Assembly: GCF_001044395.1 (NCBI RefSeq)
Contig: NZ_JANU01000053.1
Coordinates: 1-36,131, forward strand
Direction: 5' to 3'
Length of the DNA stretch: 36,131 nt
Source of the DNA: Caenimonas sp. SL110
GTDB taxonomy: Bacteria; Pseudomonadota; Gammaproteobacteria; Burkholderiales; Burkholderiaceae_C
Position 1 is the stretch's first letter. Each line of letters starts with the position of its first letter. Of the stretch, positions 1 through 8,003 are shown in pieces. A model generated the notes under the pieces. It was not told where the DNA came from, searched no databases, and saw nothing but the letters and a program-made list of their open reading frames with translations. The translations under genes and the position numbers were made by a program.

Positions 1-990
1 CGCGAGCCGCAGCGGGTTGCGGATGTGGTTGTTGAGCGACTGCGGCTCGCGCAGCCGCACGATCGTGCGGGCCTGGTAGTGATCCTGGAGATTCGCACCG
101 ACATCGGGTGCATCAACCAGGACCGGGATGCCGGCCCTCTTGAGCACCGCCTGCGGACCAATGCCCGAAAGCTGCAGCAACTGCGGCGACTGGATGGCAC
201 CCGCCGAGACAATGACCTCGGCGTGCGCAGTGGCCGAACCGCGCTGGCCGTCGCGCACCCACTCCACCCCGGCGGCACGCGACCCGTCAAAGAGCACGCG
301 CGTGACGTGCACACCGGTGAGAACAGTCAGGTTGCGACGATGCAGCACAGGCCGCAGGAACGCCGCTGAAGCGCTTGAGCGCCAGCCACCCGAAAGCGTC
401 AGGTGGTACGCGCCGACGCCATAGTCGCTCTCGCCGTTGAAGTCGGCGTTGCGCGGCAGGCCGTACTCATGCGCGGCGTCGAGCCAGCGCCTGCAAAACG
501 GATGGTCATTGCGCAATTCAGAGACGCCGAGTTCGCCCTGCGTGCCGTGGAAGGGCGAGCCCGCACCGCTGAAGGCCTCGGACTTCCTGAAGTACGGCAG
601 GACCGACGCATAGTCCCAGCCTGGCGCTCCCTCGCTGGCCCACACGTCGAAATCCTGCTTCTGCCCGCGCAGGTAGATCAGGCCATTGATGGAGCTCGAT
701 CCGCCCAGGATGCGGCCGCGCGGCCAGGCGACCTTTCTTCCCTTGAGCACGTCGCCTCCTTCGGCCTGGAAGATGCGGGAGAAACGCTCGTCGTAGATCG
801 TCTTGAAGTAGCCCACCGGCAACTTCAGCCAGAAGTTGCGATCAGGCCCGCCAGCTTCCACAAGCAGCACGCGTGCAGCCGGGTCCGCCGACAGCCGGTT
901 GGCGAGCACGCAGCCTGCCGAACCTGCACCGACGATGATGAAGTCGTAGCCACCAGGGATGCCGGCCATGTCGCTGGCGAACCGTTGCAT
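1..990 (-). CDS. GMC-family FAD-dependent oxidoreductase (choline dehydrogenase-like), C-terminus outside window
   Basis: This is a flavoprotein alcohol dehydrogenase or oxidase of the glucose-methanol-choline family. The reverse strand reads YDFIIVGAGSAGCVLANRL, with the Rossmann GxGxxG at about residues 21-26, followed by LLVEAGG. Further on are the family signature GRILGGSSSINGLIYLRG and the second signature around SAGAIQSPQLLQLSGIGP. About 330 of the usual 530-560 residues are present; the C-terminal substrate domain with the catalytic His lies beyond position 1. ATG at 990 gives MQRFASDMAG; ATG at 969 (MAGIPGGYDF) is an equally plausible start. It is divergent from the GntR regulator only about 30 bp away, so regulation by that protein is likely. 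The substrate alcohol is unknown. Confidence 0.93.
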   Translation of the reverse strand, partial: MQRFASDMAGIPGGYDFIIVGAGSAGCVLANRLSADPAARVLLVEAGGPDRNFWLKLPVGYFKTIYDERFSRIFQAEGGDVLKGRKVAWPRGRILGGSSSINGLIYLRGQKQDFDVWASEGAPGWDYASVLPYFRKSEAFSGAGSPFHGTQGELGVSELRNDHPFCRRWLDAAHEYGLPRNADFNGESDYGVGAYHLTLSGGWRSSASAAFLRPVLHRRNLTVLTGVHVTRVLFDGSRAAGVEWVRDGQRGSATAHAEVIVSAGAIQSPQLLQLSGIGPQAVLKRAGIPVLVDAPDVGANLQDHYQARTIVRLREPQSLNNHIRNPLRLA

Positions 991-1002
991 AATGCCCCGA
1001 AA

Positions 1003-1040
1003 GATCTAAAGATCAAAAGTATGGTTAATAGTACTTATAA
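1003..1040. promoter_or_regulatory. AT-rich divergent promoter/operator candidate with two dyads
   Basis: This AT-rich island lies in otherwise GC-rich DNA between the GMC oxidoreductase and the GntR gene. GATCT-AA-AGATC (1003-1014) is a perfect 5-bp inverted repeat. TTAATAGTACTTATAA (1025-1040) is symmetric at 12 of 16 positions about a GTAC core, which resembles the GT...AC half-sites of GntR-family operators. The second dyad lies over the first codons of the regulator if ATG 1021 is used. Operator function is inferred. Confidence 0.4.
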
Positions 1041-1776
1041 AATTCCGGCGGTGTCAAGCCCCCTCGCGGAAAGCCCCATTCCGCTCTACCTTCGGGTAGC
1101 GGACATCCTGCGCGAGCGCATCAACAAACGCGAGTGGCCCGCAGGCAGCCTCATCCCGACGCTGGAGGCACTGGCGCAGGAATTCGGCGTGGCCCGCGTG
1201 ACGGTTCGCCAGTCGGTGCAGCTACTCACGAAAGAGGGCCTGCTCGTCCCTCGCCGCGGCCATGGCACGGTCGTCACCCTGACGCAAGACGCGCCCAAGA
1301 CCGTGGTCATGAAGTCGTCCCTGCGGTCGCTGGCATCGATGTATGAGTCGACCAGCGCGAAGATGCTCACCTACGACGAAAGCCACGCGATGCCAAAGCT
1401 GCAACCCGGCGCGGGCAAGCTTGGCAAGAGCTACGTCTTCATGAGGCGGCAGCACTTCACCGAAGGCAAGCCCTACGCCCTCATCTCGTTGTACCTGCTG
1501 CAAGAGATCTTCCAGCGCTCGCCGGAAACATTTCGCACGCACGCTGTGATCCCGCAACTGCTGAAGATGAAGTCAGTCAAGATCCATCGCGCGCACCAGG
1601 CGATGACGATAGGCGCGGCCGACACCGAAGCGGCACGTCTGCTGCGCGTTCAGCCCGGCACCCCCGTGGCGCATGTGACGCGCATCTTCCTGGACGCTTC
1701 GGACAAGGTGCTCTATTACGCCGAGGTGGTCTATCGAGGTGACTGGGTCAAGTGGGAGATTGAGCTGCAGACATAG
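1021..1776 (+). CDS. GntR family transcriptional regulator, HutC/UTRA subfamily
   Basis: This is a one-component DNA-binding repressor or activator. An N-terminal winged helix-turn-helix (about residues 22-88: IPLYLRVADILRERI, then TLEALAQEFGVARVTVRQ and LLVPRRGHGT) is followed by a UTRA ligand-binding domain to the C-terminus (251 residues, the normal size). It lies head to head with the GMC oxidoreductase, which is its likely target. The start is uncertain. ATG 1021 has no clear ribosome-binding site and its first ten codons are AT-rich and promoter-like. In-frame GTG 1051 (VSSPLAESPIPLY) would begin at the usual point for the family. The open frame continues upstream to 403, but that part is antisense to the GMC gene and is not coding. 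The effector ligand is unknown. Confidence 0.93.
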   Translation: MVNSTYKIPAVSSPLAESPIPLYLRVADILRERINKREWPAGSLIPTLEALAQEFGVARVTVRQSVQLLTKEGLLVPRRGHGTVVTLTQDAPKTVVMKSSLRSLASMYESTSAKMLTYDESHAMPKLQPGAGKLGKSYVFMRRQHFTEGKPYALISLYLLQEIFQRSPETFRTHAVIPQLLKMKSVKIHRAHQAMTIGAADTEAARLLRVQPGTPVAHVTRIFLDASDKVLYYAEVVYRGDWVKWEIELQT

Positions 1777-1799
1777 CCCCGACTCTGCACTGGACAAGG

Positions 1800-2351
1800 T
1801 CAAGGCGCGAACGGCGGTTCTGGCTGGATGCCCAGGCGCTTGCGTTCTTTCGCGGCGGGGAACCCGATGTCACGTTCGATCCAGCTGCGAAAGCGCAGCG
1901 CGCTGCCGTCCGTGGCCTTGCCCAGATGTTCGACCAGCGCGTCATCGCGCACATGCATCGCCTCAGGCTGCCCCATCCGCCGCACACGCCCGGGATAAGC
2001 CGCGACCAACACGCGATCGGCAGAGATTCCTGCAGCAACACGCCGTGCATCGGCCAGATGAATCCAGCGGCAGTGGTCCTCGTCTTCGACCACGCGCAAC
2101 GCCACCCCCTTGTACGAAAAGTATTTGCCGTGCACCGGAAGCCACGCAGCAGCCCGGACGTTGTAATGCGCATTGCCCAGCAGATTGATCAAGGGCCGCG
2201 CGATCGCTATGGCCCAGGCCACGCCGGTCATCATGATCCAGAAGGCGCTCATGCGCCACGCGATGGCGGCATAGGCCAGCGTGCACAGCGCGATCTGCAC
2301 AGATGGGTAGCGCAGCCAGCGCAACAGCATCGGAGCAGATTCGGGGTCCAC
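1800..2351 (-). CDS. hypothetical protein with two N-terminal membrane segments
   Basis: The product has 183 residues and I recognise no family. The N-terminus carries two hydrophobic stretches (about residues 16-32, VQIALCTLAYAAIAW, and 36-56, FWIMMTGVAWAIAIARPLI). The remaining 125 residues look soluble and include HYNVRAAAWLPVHGKYFSYKG and a conserved-looking SWIERDIGFPAAKERKRLG near the end, so the protein is probably anchored in the inner membrane with a cytoplasmic domain. I chose GTG 2351 because AAAGG lies 8 nt upstream; ATG 2330 is an alternative. It begins 12 bp after the stop of the upstream 101-residue membrane protein, so the two are probably co-transcribed. It converges on the GntR gene with a 23-bp gap. 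Confidence 0.75.
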   Translation of the reverse strand: MDPESAPMLLRWLRYPSVQIALCTLAYAAIAWRMSAFWIMMTGVAWAIAIARPLINLLGNAHYNVRAAAWLPVHGKYFSYKGVALRVVEDEDHCRWIHLADARRVAAGISADRVLVAAYPGRVRRMGQPEAMHVRDDALVEHLGKATDGSALRFRSWIERDIGFPAAKERKRLGIQPEPPFAP

Positions 2352-2362
2352 GTACGTCGCCT

Positions 2363-2668
2363 TTACTTGCGGTTCTTCGGCTTCGCAGGCAGGCCCGTCA
2401 ACACCATCCCGATCAGCACCAGCGCCGCCGCCACCGTGAACCCCACCGGCCCTTCGGGTACCACCCATGTCGCGTACTGCGGGTAGGCCTGCGCCAGGGT
2501 CTGCAACGCGGGCAGCTTGGCTGCTACCCGCTCGGTGTTGACAGCCATCAGCCCTGCCCGCGCGAACACGGCGCCCAGGATCAGGATGGCGCCAGCCAGG
2601 AAGACGACCTTGCCGATCACCTGCGCTTGCCGGGGAAACCTGCCAATCAACGAGTTCAACCAGTTCAT
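2363..2668 (-). CDS. small hypothetical two-pass membrane protein
   Basis: The product has 101 residues and I cannot assign a function. After a basic, amphipathic start (MNWLNSLIGRFPRQ) there is a membrane helix at about residues 19-38 (GKVVFLAGAILILGAVFARA). A loop with LPALQTLAQAYPQYATWVVPEG follows, then a second helix at about 75-93 (VGFTVAAALVLIGMVLTGL) and a basic tail PAKPKNRK. It is the first gene of a likely two-gene unit with the 183-residue membrane protein downstream. It is divergent from the M23 peptidase, with about 85 bp between the starts. Confidence that it is a real gene rests on the clean membrane-protein pattern and the tight spacing. Confidence 0.75.
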   Translation of the reverse strand: MNWLNSLIGRFPRQAQVIGKVVFLAGAILILGAVFARAGLMAVNTERVAAKLPALQTLAQAYPQYATWVVPEGPVGFTVAAALVLIGMVLTGLPAKPKNRK

Positions 2669-2753
2669 GTGCCGACTCTAGCGCAGCGCATCCCACAGGT
2701 CGCGCCGCAGCAGCCATACTCGGACATTGACCCGTGACCCCTCTACCTCATCC

Positions 2754-3590
2754 ATGTCTTTGTCCCGACGCACCGTCCTGCTGGCCCTGATGGCTTGCGG
2801 CCTGGAAGCCAACGCAGCAGCAGCCCAGCTACCTCCACACTCCACCGTCCCCGGCGGCGTTGCCCGCATTCCGCTAGGCGCGTCACGCGAGCGGCCAACG
2901 GCGCATCAGGGACAGGTGCCCTTGCTCGTGGTGGGCGACTCATCCGCATGGACCGCGCTCGTCGGCATTGCGCTGTCTGCGTCTTTGGGCACCGAAAAGA
3001 TCCAGGTTCAGATGGACGGTGGCGCTGCGCGCTCCATCGACTACGAAGTCCGCCCGAAAAAATATCGCGAGCAGCGGCTGCGGGTTGCGCCGGGCCATGT
3101 GGACCTGTCGCCCGCAGACCAGGCGCGTTACGAGCGCGAACGCGAGCACATGGCAAAGGTCATGGCCACGTTCTCTGCGCCGGTTGACGGCGATGCGTTG
3201 ACGATGGCTGCGCCCGTGCCCGGTCCGCGCTCAAGCTCTTTCGGCCTGCGGCGGGTCTTCAACGGACAGGCACGCTCGCCGCACTCGGGCATGGACATCG
3301 CGGCACCGTCGGGCACGCCTGTGAAGGCGCCGCTGGCAGCCAGGGTGATCGACACCGGCGACTACTTCTTCAATGGCGGGACGGTGTGGCTGGACCACGG
3401 CGGCGGGCTGCTCACGCTGTATTGCCACCTGAGTGCGACCAGCGTGCGCGTGGGCGATGTGCTGCGTGCCGGAGAGCCTTTAGGTGCCGTCGGCGCGACC
3501 GGCCGTGCCACCGGTCCGCATCTGCACTGGGGCGTGATGCTGAACCGGACGATGGTGGACCCGGATCTGTTTCTGGCCCAGGTCAGTTAA
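2754..3590 (+). CDS. M23 family zinc metallopeptidase (LytM-type), exported
   Basis: This is a peptidoglycan endopeptidase-like protein of 278 residues. The N-terminus SLSRRTVLLALMACGLEANAAAA is a signal peptide; SRRTVLL fits a twin-arginine motif, so Tat export is possible. The C-terminal M23 domain (about residues 155-275) keeps the zinc ligands HSGMD (HxxxD) and HLHW (HxH), with the typical GTPVKAPLAARV and GLLTLYCHLS strands between them. The middle (SADQARYERERE) is a short helical linker. ATG 2754 is preferred over the upstream in-frame TTG 2727 because the signal peptide begins there. It ends 6 bp before the convergent binding-protein gene. All metal ligands are present, so it is probably an active cell-wall hydrolase; the exact bond cleaved is unknown. 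Confidence 0.92.
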   Translation: MSLSRRTVLLALMACGLEANAAAAQLPPHSTVPGGVARIPLGASRERPTAHQGQVPLLVVGDSSAWTALVGIALSASLGTEKIQVQMDGGAARSIDYEVRPKKYREQRLRVAPGHVDLSPADQARYEREREHMAKVMATFSAPVDGDALTMAAPVPGPRSSSFGLRRVFNGQARSPHSGMDIAAPSGTPVKAPLAARVIDTGDYFFNGGTVWLDHGGGLLTLYCHLSATSVRVGDVLRAGEPLGAVGATGRATGPHLHWGVMLNRTMVDPDLFLAQVS

Positions 3591-3596
3591 CAGGCT

Positions 3597-4697
3597 CTAG
3601 CGACGGAATCTGCCGTCCTGCCCGATGATCGAGAGGTCGGCGAAGTCCAGGCCCGAGTGATCTTCGGGTGAATAGCTGACCTCCATCCCGCCCAGGTCGA
3701 ACTTCCTGATCGACTCCAGCGCGGTGATCAGCTTGGCGCGGGTGGGCTTGGGGCCTGCCTTGCGCAATCCTTCGACCAGTATCTTGGCGGCAGCAAAGCC
3801 TTCGAGCATGGCAGGGCTGAGTTCGACACCCTTGGCCCTGGCGAGTGCGGCTGCTTCTTTCACGAACGCGAATTCAGCCGAGCGCTCCGAAGGGAACACC
3901 TGCGTGACGATCACACCCGTCGCCACATCGCCCAGGCTCTTGATGAACCCCGATGACGCATTGTTCGACAGTGTCACGACCCGCGCTGCGGACTTGGCAG
4001 CGCGCAAGGCCTTCACACCTTCGGCCACCGCACCGCCCGATGCGATCCACACGACGGCCTGCGATTCCTTCTGCAGCAGCACAGGGATGATTGCGGCAAA
4101 GTCCGGCTTGGACCGATCAGCCTTGATGCTCGCCACCGCCTGGATGCCCGCCTTCTTGAAACCCTTTTGCGCGCCCTCCAGGCCGTCCGCGCCAAACGAG
4201 TCGTCTGCATAGACCACGGCGATTCGTGTGATGCCGACGGTGTGCAGATGCAGCACCGCCTTCTCGACCTCGCGCTGGTAGGTCGCGCGCACGTTGAAGA
4301 TGTGTTTCTGGAACGGTGTGTGCAGCACCGCAGCCCCGGTCGACGGGCCGACCAGCGCGATGCGGTTGGCGTCCAGCAGCGGGATGATGGCCTGGGTGTG
4401 CGGCGTGCCGCGATTGAGAAACATCGCCAGGACATTTTTCTCTTCGATCAGGACCTTGGCGTTTTCTGCGGCGATCTTCGGATCGAACTTGTCGTCCATG
4501 GCGATCACTTCGATCTTCTGGCCGTTGACGCCGCCTGAGGCGTTGACCTGGTCAATCCACAGTCTTGCGCCCTCGGACGTTTCCTTCACGCCGGCAGCGA
4601 CCGTGCCGGTAAAGCCAGCGGTCTGGCCGATAAGAATTTGCGCCGTGCACAGCACGGGCGCAACTAAAACGGCCAGGGCCAGTAGTGCTCGCCTCAT
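3597..4697 (-). CDS. ABC transporter substrate-binding protein, branched-chain amino acid (Peripla_BP_6) type, orphan
   Basis: This is a periplasmic solute receptor of the LIV/HAAT family (366 residues). A Sec signal peptide (MRRALLALAVLVAPVLCTAQ) precedes the mature start ILIGQTAGFTGTVAAGVKE. Family hallmarks are the NASGGVNGQKIEVIAMDD segment, AAENAKVLIEE, the hinge-proximal VYADDSFGADGLEG, and ALESIRKFDLGG near the end. GGATATGTC precedes ATG 4697. No permease or ATPase gene is adjacent, so it either feeds a transporter elsewhere or acts as a sensor for one. Receptors of this type in Burkholderiales bind amino acids, aromatic or aliphatic acids, or amides; the ligand is not predictable here. 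Confidence 0.92.
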   Translation of the reverse strand: MRRALLALAVLVAPVLCTAQILIGQTAGFTGTVAAGVKETSEGARLWIDQVNASGGVNGQKIEVIAMDDKFDPKIAAENAKVLIEEKNVLAMFLNRGTPHTQAIIPLLDANRIALVGPSTGAAVLHTPFQKHIFNVRATYQREVEKAVLHLHTVGITRIAVVYADDSFGADGLEGAQKGFKKAGIQAVASIKADRSKPDFAAIIPVLLQKESQAVVWIASGGAVAEGVKALRAAKSAARVVTLSNNASSGFIKSLGDVATGVIVTQVFPSERSAEFAFVKEAAALARAKGVELSPAMLEGFAAAKILVEGLRKAGPKPTRAKLITALESIRKFDLGGMEVSYSPEDHSGLDFADLSIIGQDGRFRR

Positions 4698-4797
4698 GAC
4701 ATATCCCTTTCAATCCAGGCGTTGAAGGTAAGCGCTTTCAGGTCGCTGGACTGTTAGGGTTTTCATGTGCGCGACGCCCCGTTACGTTTGAGAACGC

Positions 4798-5181
4798 TCA
4801 GGCTTTGGGCAAGCGGTGCAGCGCGCAGAGCTTGTTGCCGTCGGGGTCGCGCATGTAGGCCAGGTACAGCTTGCTCGCGCCGTTGTCGCGGATACCCGGC
4901 GGGTCTTCGCAGGTGGTGCCGCCGTTGGCCATGCCGGCCGCGTGCCACGCCTGGACCTGCTCTGGCGAGCTGCAGGTGAACCCGACGGTGCTGCCGTTGC
5001 CGATGGTCTGCGGCTCGCCGTTGATCGGCAGCGATGCACCGAACGATCCGGTTGGCGAACGCCAGAAAACGCGGTGACGATCCACCGTGCCGGGCGCGAT
5101 TCCGATGGAGCCGAGGACTGCATCGTAGAAGCGCCTGGAACGCTCGATATCGGCAATGCCGACCATGACGTGAGAAAACAT
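4798..5181 (-). CDS. VOC (glyoxalase/bleomycin resistance/dioxygenase) superfamily protein
   Basis: This is a 127-residue single-module vicinal-oxygen-chelate protein. It shows FSHVMVGIADIERSRRFYDAVLG at the start, with the first-strand His typical of a metal ligand, then GFTCSSPEQVQAWHAAGMANGGT and a C-terminal AYMRDPDGNKLCALHRL, where the usual final Glu ligand appears to be replaced. AGAGGAG lies 5 nt before ATG 5181, which decides the start. It is divergent from the glutathione S-transferase. Members range from glyoxalases to antibiotic-binding and dioxygenase proteins; the probable loss of one ligand argues against a canonical glyoxalase. The substrate is unknown. Confidence 0.88.
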   Translation of the reverse strand: MFSHVMVGIADIERSRRFYDAVLGSIGIAPGTVDRHRVFWRSPTGSFGASLPINGEPQTIGNGSTVGFTCSSPEQVQAWHAAGMANGGTTCEDPPGIRDNGASKLYLAYMRDPDGNKLCALHRLPKA

Positions 5182-5255
5182 GAAAACTCCTCTTGGGTTG
5201 AACTGCAAAACCGGTCATGAACCAAGTGGGTATCGTAAGTGACTACAGTCAGGCC

Positions 5256-5987
5256 ATGACTTACGAACTCCACTACTGGCCCACCATCCAGGGCCGCGGC
5301 GAATTTGTCCGGCTCGCGCTCGAAGCGACAGGCACCTCCTACGTCGATGTCGCGCGCAGCGCCGCAGACACCGGCAAGGGCGTCGCCGCGATGCAACGAT
5401 TCATGGACCTCAAGAGCACGCGGCATCCGCCGTTTGCGCCGCCCTTTCTCAAGGACGGTGATTTCGTCGTCGGGCAGACGGCCGCCATCTTGCAGTACCT
5501 CGCGCCCACGCTCAAGCTCGTCGCGCGCAACGAACAGGCGGGCATATGGACGATGCAGATCCAGCTCACCATCGCCGACATGGTGACCGAGGCGCACGAC
5601 ACGCATCACCCGATCGCCTCCAGCCTGTACTACGAAGACCAGAAGGCCGAGGCGCTGCGCCGCGCGGGCGACTTCTGCAAGGAGCGCATGCCGAAATTCA
5701 TGAAGTGGTTCGAGCGGGTTCTGGCCCAGAACCCGGCGGGCAATCGCTACCTGGTGGGCAACCGCATGAGCTACGCAGACCTGTCGCTGTTCCAGCTGGT
5801 GGAGGGATTGCGCTATGCGTTTCCGCTCGCATCTGAAAAAGTGCTGGTGCGCACGCCGCTGGTGCTCGCCCTGCATCACCGCATCGCCACCCAGCCGCGC
5901 GTGGCGGCCTACCTGAAAAGCGACCGGCGGCTTGCGTTCAGCGAAGAGGGGGTTTTTCGGAGGTATCCGGAGCTGGATGTGGGCTGA
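5256..5987 (+). CDS. glutathione S-transferase family protein
   Basis: This is a 243-residue cytosolic GST-like enzyme. The thioredoxin-fold N-terminus reads MTYELHYWPTIQGRGEFVRL, with a Tyr near the position of the catalytic Tyr of alpha/pi/sigma classes. The cis-Pro and glutathione-binding region follows (PPFLKDGDFVVGQTAAILQYLA). The helical C-terminal domain contains GNRYLVGNRMSYADLSLFQLVEG, the conserved N-cap/Asp motif of the family. ATG 5256 is preferred because the thioredoxin fold begins there; an in-frame ATG 5217 would add 13 poorly conserved residues. Its 3' end overlaps the convergent CoA-transferase gene by 50 bp. A detoxification or isomerase role on electrophilic intermediates is possible but unproven. 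Confidence 0.9.
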   Translation: MTYELHYWPTIQGRGEFVRLALEATGTSYVDVARSAADTGKGVAAMQRFMDLKSTRHPPFAPPFLKDGDFVVGQTAAILQYLAPTLKLVARNEQAGIWTMQIQLTIADMVTEAHDTHHPIASSLYYEDQKAEALRRAGDFCKERMPKFMKWFERVLAQNPAGNRYLVGNRMSYADLSLFQLVEGLRYAFPLASEKVLVRTPLVLALHHRIATQPRVAAYLKSDRRLAFSEEGVFRRYPELDVG

Positions 5988-7176
5988 CCTGACCAGCCGC
6001 ACCCGATGCCATCAGGTCTTCGATCTGCTCAGGCGAATACCCCAATTCCGTGAGCACATCCACACTGTCCTGTCCGCACAGCGGCGCCTGCCTCGTGAAC
6101 TGCGCCGGCGTCCTGGACCACGTCGATCCGCCGCGCATCGAGCGAATCCGGCCCTGCGTTGGGTGATCGACCCACTGGAAGAACCCGACATCGGCCAGAT
6201 GCGGATCGTCGATCAGCGACTCCAGCGTGTTCACCGCCATCACCGGCAGGTCGATGGCCTGCAGCGTCTCGACCCACTCTGCCGTGGTGCGCGTGATGAG
6301 CACGCCCGCGACGATCTCACCAAGCTGGTCCATGTTGCGCCCGCGTGCGCCGTTGTCTTCAAAGCGCGGATCGCTCACAAGTTCAGGCTTGCCCGCCATC
6401 TCGCAAAACCGCTGCCACTGCCGGTTCGTGTAGATCATCGCGGCGACATGACCGTCGCTCGTCTTGTAGGGCTTGCGGCTCGGCGACAGTGACCTGCCGT
6501 AACCCGCCGGCCCCAGCGGCGGATCGAAACTCTCGCCGGCAAGATGCTCGCCGAGCACCATCTCGGCCATCGTCTCGAACATCGACAGCTCGACCTCCTG
6601 GCCCTCGCCCGTGCGCTCGCGATGGAACAGCGCCGAGGTCACGCAGTACACCGCCTTCATCGCGATCAGGCGGTCGATCAGGTTGATCGGCGTGTAGTGC
6701 ATGTGGCCGGTGGACCGCTCGAACAGGTGCGGCAACGCGACTGCGCTCTGGATCAGGTCGTCATAGGCGGGCCGCGCCGCATAGCGCCCGCCCTGTCCGT
6801 AGCCAAACGCACCGCAGTACACGATGCCCGGATTAAGTTTGGCGACATCTGCATACGCCAGCCCCAGCCGTGCCATCGCCTGCGGACGCATGTTGTGAAA
6901 GAGGACATCGGCGGTCTGGAGCAACTTCATCAGCGCCTGGAGACCTGCCGGTTGCTTCAGGTCCAGCACCAGGCTGCGCTTGTTGCGGTTGATGTGCATG
7001 AAAAGCGAACCCATGCCGGGGTTGCGCGCGGCACCTGCACCTCGCGTGGCGTCGCCGCCGGGCGCTTCGATCTTGATGACGTCGGCGCCCATGTCGCCCA
7101 GGATCTGGGTGGCCGTCGGGCCCAGCAGCACAGCCGTCAGATCGACGACGCGAACACCGGCCAATGGCCCGGACAT
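5938..7176 (-). CDS. CaiB/BaiF family III CoA-transferase
   Basis: This cytoplasmic enzyme (412 residues) moves CoA between carboxylic acids. The N-terminal CoA-binding Rossmann part reads LAGVRVVDLTAVLLGPTATQILGDMGADVIKIEAP. The formyl-CoA-transferase-like core has VLFHNMRPQAMARLG and GAFGYGQGGRYAARPAYDDLIQ. The nucleophilic Asp that forms the aspartyl-CoA anhydride is most likely D168 in NLIDRLIAMKAV. The C-terminal part with WSRTPAQF is normal. It starts 11 bp after the enoyl-CoA hydratase gene and is the last gene of the long minus-strand run. Its final 50 bp overlap the GST gene on the other strand. It probably activates the pathway substrate with an intermediate as CoA donor; acid and donor are unknown. 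Confidence 0.93.
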   Translation of the reverse strand: MSGPLAGVRVVDLTAVLLGPTATQILGDMGADVIKIEAPGGDATRGAGAARNPGMGSLFMHINRNKRSLVLDLKQPAGLQALMKLLQTADVLFHNMRPQAMARLGLAYADVAKLNPGIVYCGAFGYGQGGRYAARPAYDDLIQSAVALPHLFERSTGHMHYTPINLIDRLIAMKAVYCVTSALFHRERTGEGQEVELSMFETMAEMVLGEHLAGESFDPPLGPAGYGRSLSPSRKPYKTSDGHVAAMIYTNRQWQRFCEMAGKPELVSDPRFEDNGARGRNMDQLGEIVAGVLITRTTAEWVETLQAIDLPVMAVNTLESLIDDPHLADVGFFQWVDHPTQGRIRSMRGGSTWSRTPAQFTRQAPLCGQDSVDVLTELGYSPEQIEDLMASGAAGQVSPHPAPDTSEKPPLR

Positions 7177-7187
7177 GCTGGGCGGCC

Positions 7188-7973
7188 TCAGTAGGTCGGA
7201 ACGCGCTTGGCCTCGATCGCATCGAGCGCCGCTTCGTAGTCGGGTCCGGCCAGCAGGCGGCCCTGCTGCAGCAGGTTGAACTCCCACTCGCTGCTCAGGG
7301 TGCCGCCGTCCATCGAACGGCGCAGCGCGATCTTGGCGGCGCGCAGTGCGTCTGCCGACCGGCAGGCCAGGTCCCTGGCGAAGGCCTGGCCTTCTTCAAC
7401 CAGCTTGGAATCGTCTTCGGCCAGATGCGTTGCAAGCCCGATGCGCACAGCCTCTTCGCCGTACACGCGTTGCGCGCGCATGATCATGTTGGCGGCGCGC
7501 TCCAGGCCGATCAGGCGCGGCAGCATGTAGTTGGCGCCCAGCGGAGACATGCAACCGATGGCCGTCCAGTTCTCGTGGAAGAACGAGGTTTTGGAAACGA
7601 CGCGAAAGTCGGTGGCGATGGCGATGTCGCAACCGGTGCCCACAGCTCCGCCGTTGACGATGGCCACCGTGGGCTTGTTGCACATCTTGATCTGGCGCAC
7701 CACGCCCTGGAAGTAGCCGTAGACCTCACGCTGGACCTGGTCGGGCGTCATCTGCTGCACTTCGCGCAGGAACCCCTTGTCACCGCCCGATGAAAAGTCC
7801 TTGCCGTTGCCGGTGAAGGTGATCGCGCGTACGCCGGGGTCGGCTTCGTAGGCCTTGATGACGTCCATCACCTTGCCGATGAACTTCGGCACCAGGCCGT
7901 TGCGCGTTTCCGGGCGGTTGAAAATAATCTGGCCGACGCGATCAACGACGCGGGTCTGGAGTTCTTCGCTCAT
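7188..7973 (-). CDS. enoyl-CoA hydratase/isomerase (crotonase) family protein
   Basis: This 261-residue crotonase binds acyl-CoA thioesters. Oxyanion-hole segments are FTGNGKDFSSGGDKG and VNGGAVGTGCDIAIATDF. The first catalytic Glu of classical hydratases (in GGGxEL) is Asp here (GTGCDIA), while a Glu is kept at the second position (FFHENWTAIG). The loop normally reading PGAGG is SPLGANYMLPR. It is therefore probably a hydratase or isomerase with altered chemistry; a hydrolase is also possible. It lies between an acyl-CoA dehydrogenase (30-bp gap) and a CoA-transferase (11-bp gap), consistent with a beta-oxidation-like step. A ribosome-binding AAGGAAAG lies upstream of ATG 7973. Confidence 0.93.
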   Translation of the reverse strand: MSEELQTRVVDRVGQIIFNRPETRNGLVPKFIGKVMDVIKAYEADPGVRAITFTGNGKDFSSGGDKGFLREVQQMTPDQVQREVYGYFQGVVRQIKMCNKPTVAIVNGGAVGTGCDIAIATDFRVVSKTSFFHENWTAIGCMSPLGANYMLPRLIGLERAANMIMRAQRVYGEEAVRIGLATHLAEDDSKLVEEGQAFARDLACRSADALRAAKIALRRSMDGGTLSSEWEFNLLQQGRLLAGPDYEAALDAIEAKRVPTY

Positions 7974-8003
7974 GGTTCTTTCCTTGATTGAGGTTGCCTG
8001 TGT

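Noticed and set aside
403..1020. In-frame upstream extension of the GntR gene to 457 residues
   Set aside because: It runs antisense through the conserved GMC oxidoreductase gene, has no family similarity, and the regulator domain begins only after 1051.
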